Positions 59,901 through 64,000 of a stretch of DNA of 64,000 nt are shown in pieces. Position numbers and translations under genes: made by a program. Position 1 is the stretch's first letter; the number at the start of each line of letters is the position of its first letter. Below the pieces are notes generated by a model that saw nothing but the letters and a program-made list of their open reading frames with translations, was not told where the DNA came from and did not search any database. The stretch is taken from positions 370,501-434,500 of the forward strand of contig NC_135188.1 of NCBI RefSeq assembly GCF_041146795.1, read 5' to 3'. This DNA comes from Maylandia zebra (Eukaryota; Chordata; Actinopteri; Cichliformes; Cichlidae).

Positions 59901-62716
59901 ACTTCTCTGACTGACTGAAAGGGAACAGAAGAGATAATGATTCAAAGAGCTGAAAACAAGTGATTTTCCCTGAGCGTTCACTCCTCGCAGCCTTTATTAC
60001 AAAGACAGAAAAGAACTTCTTCTCTATTAAACTTTGTGATCTTGTTTTGTTTGAATCTGTCGTGCCTGCTTGAGTATTTAAAAAAATCTTGTATGTTTCT
60101 CTTTCAAGTCCTGCAATGAAATGTCCAACTGAAAATGCACCATAAATAAATTCAATTTAAAAATACTTATGCAAGTTACAATAATTATCATTAATCTAAA
60201 AAATAAAAACGTATCTAAAGTAAACTAAACACACAACTGACAGATTTTACAGACAGATGTAACAGAGTTTGTCATACTTAGTGATGACGTGGAAAGCGGA
60301 AACTATGATTCAATTCAGACAGTCTGAGCTGTAAAGTGCTCCCACACAACACCTCACTTTCATGCACCATAACGCCAGCGTCACTGCCACCGAACTGCTG
60401 CCAGCTGACGGAACAGGGCTGTGATAAGCATGAGTGGCTGCTAGCTCACCTCCGCCCATCTCGCGAAGCTCACTCCAAATGTGCTCTTCGTTATTAGAAA
60501 GACTAAAACTGATTAAATCGTTTCAAAAATGTTCTAGATAAAAAAGAAAAGGTCCAAAGAGCTCTGAAAAATTTGGAGTAGTTCTGTGTTAAAGTCACGA
60601 GTCAAGTGTCAGGCCTAAAAAAATATCTAAGAAATAGGAACAAATATCCAACAAAGTCCTGAAAGGAACTGAGAGATGCACCTGACCATTCCACAGTGTG
60701 TCTGTGAAACATAGTGGAGGCTCAGTCATGCTGTGGTGTTGAGGGTCTTGTTCAAATTCTGAACATAGAGAAGTACCATCAGATGGTGATCCTTCATGTA
60801 GTGCCATCCGAAAAGTGTCAGATTGACGGCGACTTCATTTTCAGCATGACAATATTCCCAAACAGTAGTGCAGTACAAGCATTCCTGGATATAAAAACAC
60901 AACGGACCACTGTCAGCCATGGATTGGCCTCCTCAGAGCTCGGACCTCAACAGTATTGAAGCCGTGTGGAATCATCTCGACAGAGAACAGAACAAAAGGC
61001 AGCAACATCCAAAGAAGAGCTTTGAATGTCCTTCAAGAATCCTGGAGAACTGTTCCTGAAGACTACTTGAAGAAAGCTTGGGATCAGGTGGTATTTAAGA
61101 ATAAAGGTGCAGATACCAAATACTGACTTTCAAGCCTGTTAGGCTGCGTTCACACTGCAGGCGAAAGCGCATCAAATCCGATTTTTTTGACCCTATGCGA
61201 CCCATCTATCCGATCATGGTGTGACAGTGTGAACGGCACAAATCCGATATTTTCAAATCCGATCTGGGTCACTTTCGTATGTGGTACTGAATCCGATACA
61301 TATCCGATGTTTTAGAAAGCGACTGCTGTTTGATGGTCATGTCGCATTAAATTACGTCACTGACACAAGACAGACGCTAATTATCAGCGCCAGAGAAGCG
61401 CCTGAGAAGACATTGCGAACGCTTCCTGGCCATCCAGCGTAGATGTCAGTGAAACTGTTGGGAACGTTGGAGAAACGTGAACATTTTATTTGTTCTGTAT
61501 AATCTGCAGATTCTGACAGAAATCTGCAGCTATCCTTTGCAGCACCGCTCCTCTAAAGCAGCAATAAGGATCATTATTAGGTTATTTACATTATTATGTA
61601 AATAACAAAATAACTTAAAGTAAAAATTGGGAAACGTAAAGTCTGAAGTCTTTATATTAAGGCCATCAGTCAAACAATATTGTTTGGTCTGGGTCTAAAC
61701 AGAGCGCGTTCACACTAGAGCGCGTTTGCTGTCGCATTTTATTTGTCGTGTGAACACGCAGACAAAAAAAACCGGATTTGATCAAAAGATCGGAATTGAG
61801 CATTAAGACCTGCGGTGTGAACGTAGCCTAAGATACTCGTATACACTCTTTTTATATTTATTTTTGCACGTGTCATTAAGTAACTGCACATATTTCCCAG
61901 CTAAGTGTCCAATGTATTGTACATGAGCTGGTCTCAAAGCAGCGATGATTTAACACAATCTCACACTTCCATCGAGTTTGCAAAAAAACAAAATGCCCCG
62001 TTACCCTCCATCTCTCACCTTACTGCCAATCTCGAAGCCTGGCTTGCAGAATTGCTTGTAATATTCCCAGTTTTTGGTATTCATTGCATCCAGGAGAGTG
62101 GCAAATCTGTCAGGGCACTTCGAGACGCAGAGCTGAGGAAGGCAACACATCGTCTTAATGAGAGCGCCCATCAATCTTGCATAATCGTGCGTGGCGAAAA
62201 AGTTGGAGAGAGACATCAAGCACTGTACACAGAGCTACAAAACGGGGCTTCGTTCAATCTCCTACCTGGGTTGTAGGGCACTGGAGGTTAATTAAAACTG
62301 CAGGATTGGCACATTTCAGCATGTTGAAGTAGAATAATATGGCTTTGTTTCTGTGAAGACAAAAGATGAAGACAAAAAAGGGGAGTCAGATTAGACAGAT
62401 CCAAAAGTCCATTACTGTGCAATGTTTTATCAGCCAGCATGGAGGTGCTCACACTCACAGTGTGCTGTGCAATAAAACTTGCCAGGATTAATCAAGAATC
62501 ATCTCAGTGTACTGAATGGTAGACAATGGCTATTGTTCATGTAAAGATAACAACATAATGCTGACAGACAAATTGGACAACATAATTATTCCACTGTAAA
62601 CAATTTAAGAAGAAGACAGTTTTCCACTCACGCATTGGGGGTGTTCTGCTGGCCACAGAACTGACCGCGGCTGTCTGTTGGATAGACGACCTTCCTGGGG
62701 TCACCGTGAATCCAGG
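44885..62716 (-). CDS. slc44a5: choline transporter-like protein 5 (SLC44 family), N-terminus outside window
   Basis: Exons in order: 62632-62716, 62266-62350, 62019-62132, 59854-59914, 59629-59752, 59413-59457, 57787-57870, 56277-56389, 55869-56000, 55159-55258, 54981-55073, 53600-53687, 52881-53143, 52679-52773, 52473-52576, 52284-52357, 51733-51803, 51210-51298, 46636-46720, then a terminal exon at 46276-46391 or 44885-44982. Phases agree throughout. About 673 codons are visible, so only about 45-60 N-terminal residues are missing. Family signatures: [55 protein letters not shown] and [19 protein letters not shown]. Multiple membrane segments are evident, with N-x-S/T sites in the large extracellular loop. 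SLC44 proteins are plasma-membrane choline transporters or transporter-like proteins. Assignment to member 5 rests on sequence and on adjacency to lhx8. Confidence 0.92.
46276..46391 (-). other. slc44a5: slc44a5 alternative terminal exon, proximal
   Basis: An acceptor ending CCTCAG joins in phase to exon 46636-46720 across a 244-bp intron. It encodes [20 protein letters not shown] and ends GAKTCAAS, then stop. It is homologous to the distal exon over its first 25 residues, but its last residues lack the basic cluster. Confidence 0.85.
47640..48000 (-). pseudogene. BED zinc finger remnant of the hAT transposase
   Basis: The minus strand encodes VCRMC (the Cys pair) and, after the small insertion at about 47757-47883, [16 protein letters not shown] (the His pair). 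These are the order and spacing of a BED finger. Stops and the insertion break the frame. No DDE catalytic domain remains. Confidence 0.6.
48621..50611. repeat. nine copies of a 14-bp GTAACAGGG(G/T)GGAC-type motif
   Basis: Copies at 48621-48634, 48967-48978 (partial), 48980-48993, 49005-49018, 49024-49037, 50218-50231, 50237-50250, 50257-50270 and 50598-50611. Both orientations occur (GTAACAGGG... and its complement ...CCCTGTTAC). Five lie upstream of the ORF and four downstream. Confidence 0.8.
49157..49957 (+). CDS. uncharacterised basic protein of a multicopy fish family, in nested transposon
   Basis: 266 codons, intact. The N-terminus ([21 protein letters not shown]) and residues 1-75 are strongly basic and helical, like a DNA-binding or coiled-coil region. 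An acidic, Pro-rich linker follows. The C-terminal half contains a Cys-rich block (about residues 150-175, [16 protein letters not shown]) and a compact domain from [20 protein letters not shown] to [10 protein letters not shown]. Such proteins occur as many unannotated copies in fish genomes, some apparently longer than this one (from memory). A strong donor (ACGA|GTAAGT, 48738) and an acceptor (TTTTTCAG, ending 49153) suggest a 5'UTR intron just before the ATG. It runs opposite to slc44a5. Function unknown. Confidence 0.65.
   Translation: MAPMSAAEKQRRYRARRDADPERRQIYLNKEKEKWRKDREEGKKKKVADLSERQKRAQRKQWRERKRKQRASAKGRTEFEAMNTPPLSPEYSLEPENAPQPGPSRLEEDDVERKVKEIIDGPTLVPVKGTMKIHQVLSFSPGTIKYRDITCLCQADKGVLDCECYGLKEISLSQEASPHCTEGPTRPENITKDHIGQWCIINYDGEPYPGIILEVEEDVKVKCMHKNGTNKFHWPSPREDITWYRDDQVVCLMKEPTLIRTLINKF
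51855..52040 (-). repeat. tRNA-derived SINE in slc44a5 intron
   Basis: The minus strand begins GGCTGTAACTCAGGAGGTAG (box A region) and has GGTAGTTCGATCCCTGGC (box B), followed by CCTTGGGCAAGATAC. This layout is typical of fish SINEs. It differs from the SINE at 31356. Confidence 0.75.
53789..54614 (+). mobile_element. Tc1/mariner-type transposon remnant
   Basis: Inverted ends of about 30 bp share TAGGTACACCT near 53806 and its complement near 54588. Between them, the plus strand has decayed Tc1-like C-terminal transposase text ([20 protein letters not shown]). Stops and frameshifts make it inactive. It lies in the intron between slc44a5 exons 54981-55073 and 53600-53687. Confidence 0.7.
56430..57070. 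mobile_element. probable non-autonomous DNA element in slc44a5 intron
   Basis: The edges contain inverted GTCCACAC-type words (CCGTGTCCACACC at about 56440, and GTGTGGACGAAGCCTTA ending at 57070). The interior is rich in GAAAACG and GTTTTC. A CAATTCAATTCAATTTTATT repeat near 56528 is nested in it. Borders are approximate and the family is unassigned. Confidence 0.4.
60590..61139 (+). mobile_element. Tc1-like transposase remnant
   Basis: Plus-strand pieces recall the Tc1 catalytic region: CQHDN-like text near 60845 (here SMTIFPNSS in frame, HDNIPKQ in another) and [20 protein letters not shown] near 60921-60980, matching the DLNPIE block. Frameshifts are frequent. No clear TIRs were found. 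Confidence 0.65.
61140..61830. mobile_element. MITE-like element with 24-bp terminal inverted repeats
   Basis: The left end TAGGCTGCGTTCACACTGCA and the complement of the right end, TAGGCTACGTTCACACCGCA, differ at two positions within 20. The interior has repeated AAATCCGAT words and no ORF. It sits immediately beside the Tc1 remnant in an slc44a5 intron. Confidence 0.7.
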
Positions 62717-64000
62717 CTGAAACGACACCAACAGAGCTTTTCATTTCAGGTGCTTGGATTTTAAAATCTGCACAATCATCCCCCAAATCATACTCAAACT
62801 GGTCTACCTGCTGAAGAACATGAGGCCACTGGCCAGCCCATCACCCCAGTTCAGACTGTCTGTTTTCCTAAATGACCAATACTAACATTTTCAGACATCT
62901 ACTTTACTTTGAATATAACTAAGAAAATGATCTGCTGATAAAAACCAAAAGACACACATTAGCATTCAGATACAGCTGTAACAAAACGAAACCTCTGCAC
63001 TATATCAATAACATTTGTGCCTAATGCCAAGGTCATGCATGTTAAAAAGCAACCAAAACAATTAAGAATACAAAAATGCTAATTTATTTAAGCAAGGGTA
63101 TGAATAGTAATTAAGAAGAAACACAACAAAAGACAAAGAAATCAATCCTTTAATTTGTTCTGTTCTTTTTCTCTAGATAGGACGGTGGCAACCCTAAAAA
63201 TCAATTTTCTGAGCAATGCTTGTGTTTCATTAATTTAGCCAAGCTAAACAACACAGTGTTAAAGCCTTTCACCTTGCCAGTCAATGAGGGACTGTGCTGA
63301 ATGTGAGGCAGCACAATTAAGATGCTCTACAAGTCACAACAAGGAGGATGAAACTGCAAAGGATGAAGGCAGAAGGCCACATTCTTTAGGTGACTGCAGA
63401 CATGTTGCGTGCGGAGTCATACACGTCGCTCTTTTTAAAATTATTTGGAAACAGGAAGTCCTTTCCATTTACTGAAACATGAATCAACTGGCAGTAAGCT
63501 GGCAAGATAAAGCCCAGTTTAGTGACAGCACTGGGACTTTCCCCAACTTTGTAACATGTGTGTTACACGTGTTACAAAGAGAGAAGAGATGCATTAACGT
63601 GCTGGTCAGTGAGTAAAGGAAGAAAGGTCAAATATATCCAACTTCTTCTACTTATCATGAGAAACTCCCATTCTTTGAAATGGGATTCTAGAAATTCTGA
63701 CCAGGTCAACTAAAAAAAAACAACAAAGTGCTGACAATTGAAGTTTTTTTTGTGGTATATTACTGTCAAACAAAACCTCAGAGCGTAGACGCTGCTACCA
63801 CAAGGTAAAACACTTCCAAGGTGGAAGACGGTCAAATTTTAGAAAGTCAACAGAACCTTCAGAACTATGCTAATTAAGTGCTGAAGTCATTCCTGGGATA
63901 TTTTGGTCCTAAAGGTGCTCTACTGGATCGAACACAGTGGACTAATTTTCATTTTCAAGAAACCAGTTTCAGATGATTTGAGCCTTGTGGCATGGCACAT
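62717..64000. other. slc44a5 intron, no further exon recognised
   Basis: The exon(s) encoding the expected cytoplasmic N-terminus and first membrane segment were sought on the minus strand and not found. They most likely lie beyond 64000. The sequence is AT-rich, with no repeat family that I recognise. Confidence 0.5.

Overview
The window is nuclear DNA from a teleost fish. It carries spliced vertebrate genes (lhx8 and slc44a5, which are also neighbours in mammals), fish-type L2, Penelope-like, hAT and Tc1 transposons, tRNA-derived SINEs and a fish-type NLR pyrin exon. The repeat style fits a percomorph such as a cichlid, but I cannot name the species. Exon coordinates were read by hand from splice sites and reading frames.

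Left part (1-14440). The first 6.9 kb holds only simple repeats and fragments of dispersed repeats. A 5'-truncated L2 LINE with one long open frame follows (6927-9580). Next come an orphan pyrin-domain exon on the minus strand (9612-9852) and a non-autonomous LTR element (10315-13560) with a gag-like ORF and two in-frame minisatellites. A SINE scrap and a minus-strand L2 3' end lead up to a satellite.

Satellite (14446-27297). About 12.9 kb of 17-18 bp units with TTCCGGAA at nearly every junction. Two of the three unit types create a perfect three-box heat-shock element, GAAnnTTCnnGAA, so the array is a dense field of candidate HSF1 sites. It recalls human satellite III in both the ATTCC/GGAAT content and the HSF logic. 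No unit consensus has a stop codon in any minus-strand frame, which produces giant but probably meaningless ORFs. The array runs to within 6 bp of the first ATG of a Penelope-like element whose two ORFs overlap at ATGA (27304-29228).

Middle (29663-35366). A second L2 copy has been interrupted by an LTR fragment and by a hAT element, and a SINE has in turn landed in that hAT. From 32702 to a 100-N gap at 35267 the sequence repeats 9297-11861 with a constant 23,405-bp offset and only one mismatch noticed. The identity starts inside both L2 copies. This is what unequal crossing-over between two L2s would leave; the rest of the second unit, including a second satellite, would then be hidden in the gap. 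A false assembly duplication is the alternative.

Right part (35367-64000). lhx8 lies on the plus strand with nine coding exons giving 364 residues (LIM-LIM-homeodomain). It converges on slc44a5 (minus strand, 20 to 21 exons, N-terminus beyond the window), a choline transporter-like protein with two alternative terminal exons. One slc44a5 intron holds a nested transposon: a hAT element with 17-bp TIRs carries a second inverted-repeat element. The inner element has an intact 266-codon spliced-looking gene and nine copies of a 14-bp GTAACAGGG-type motif.
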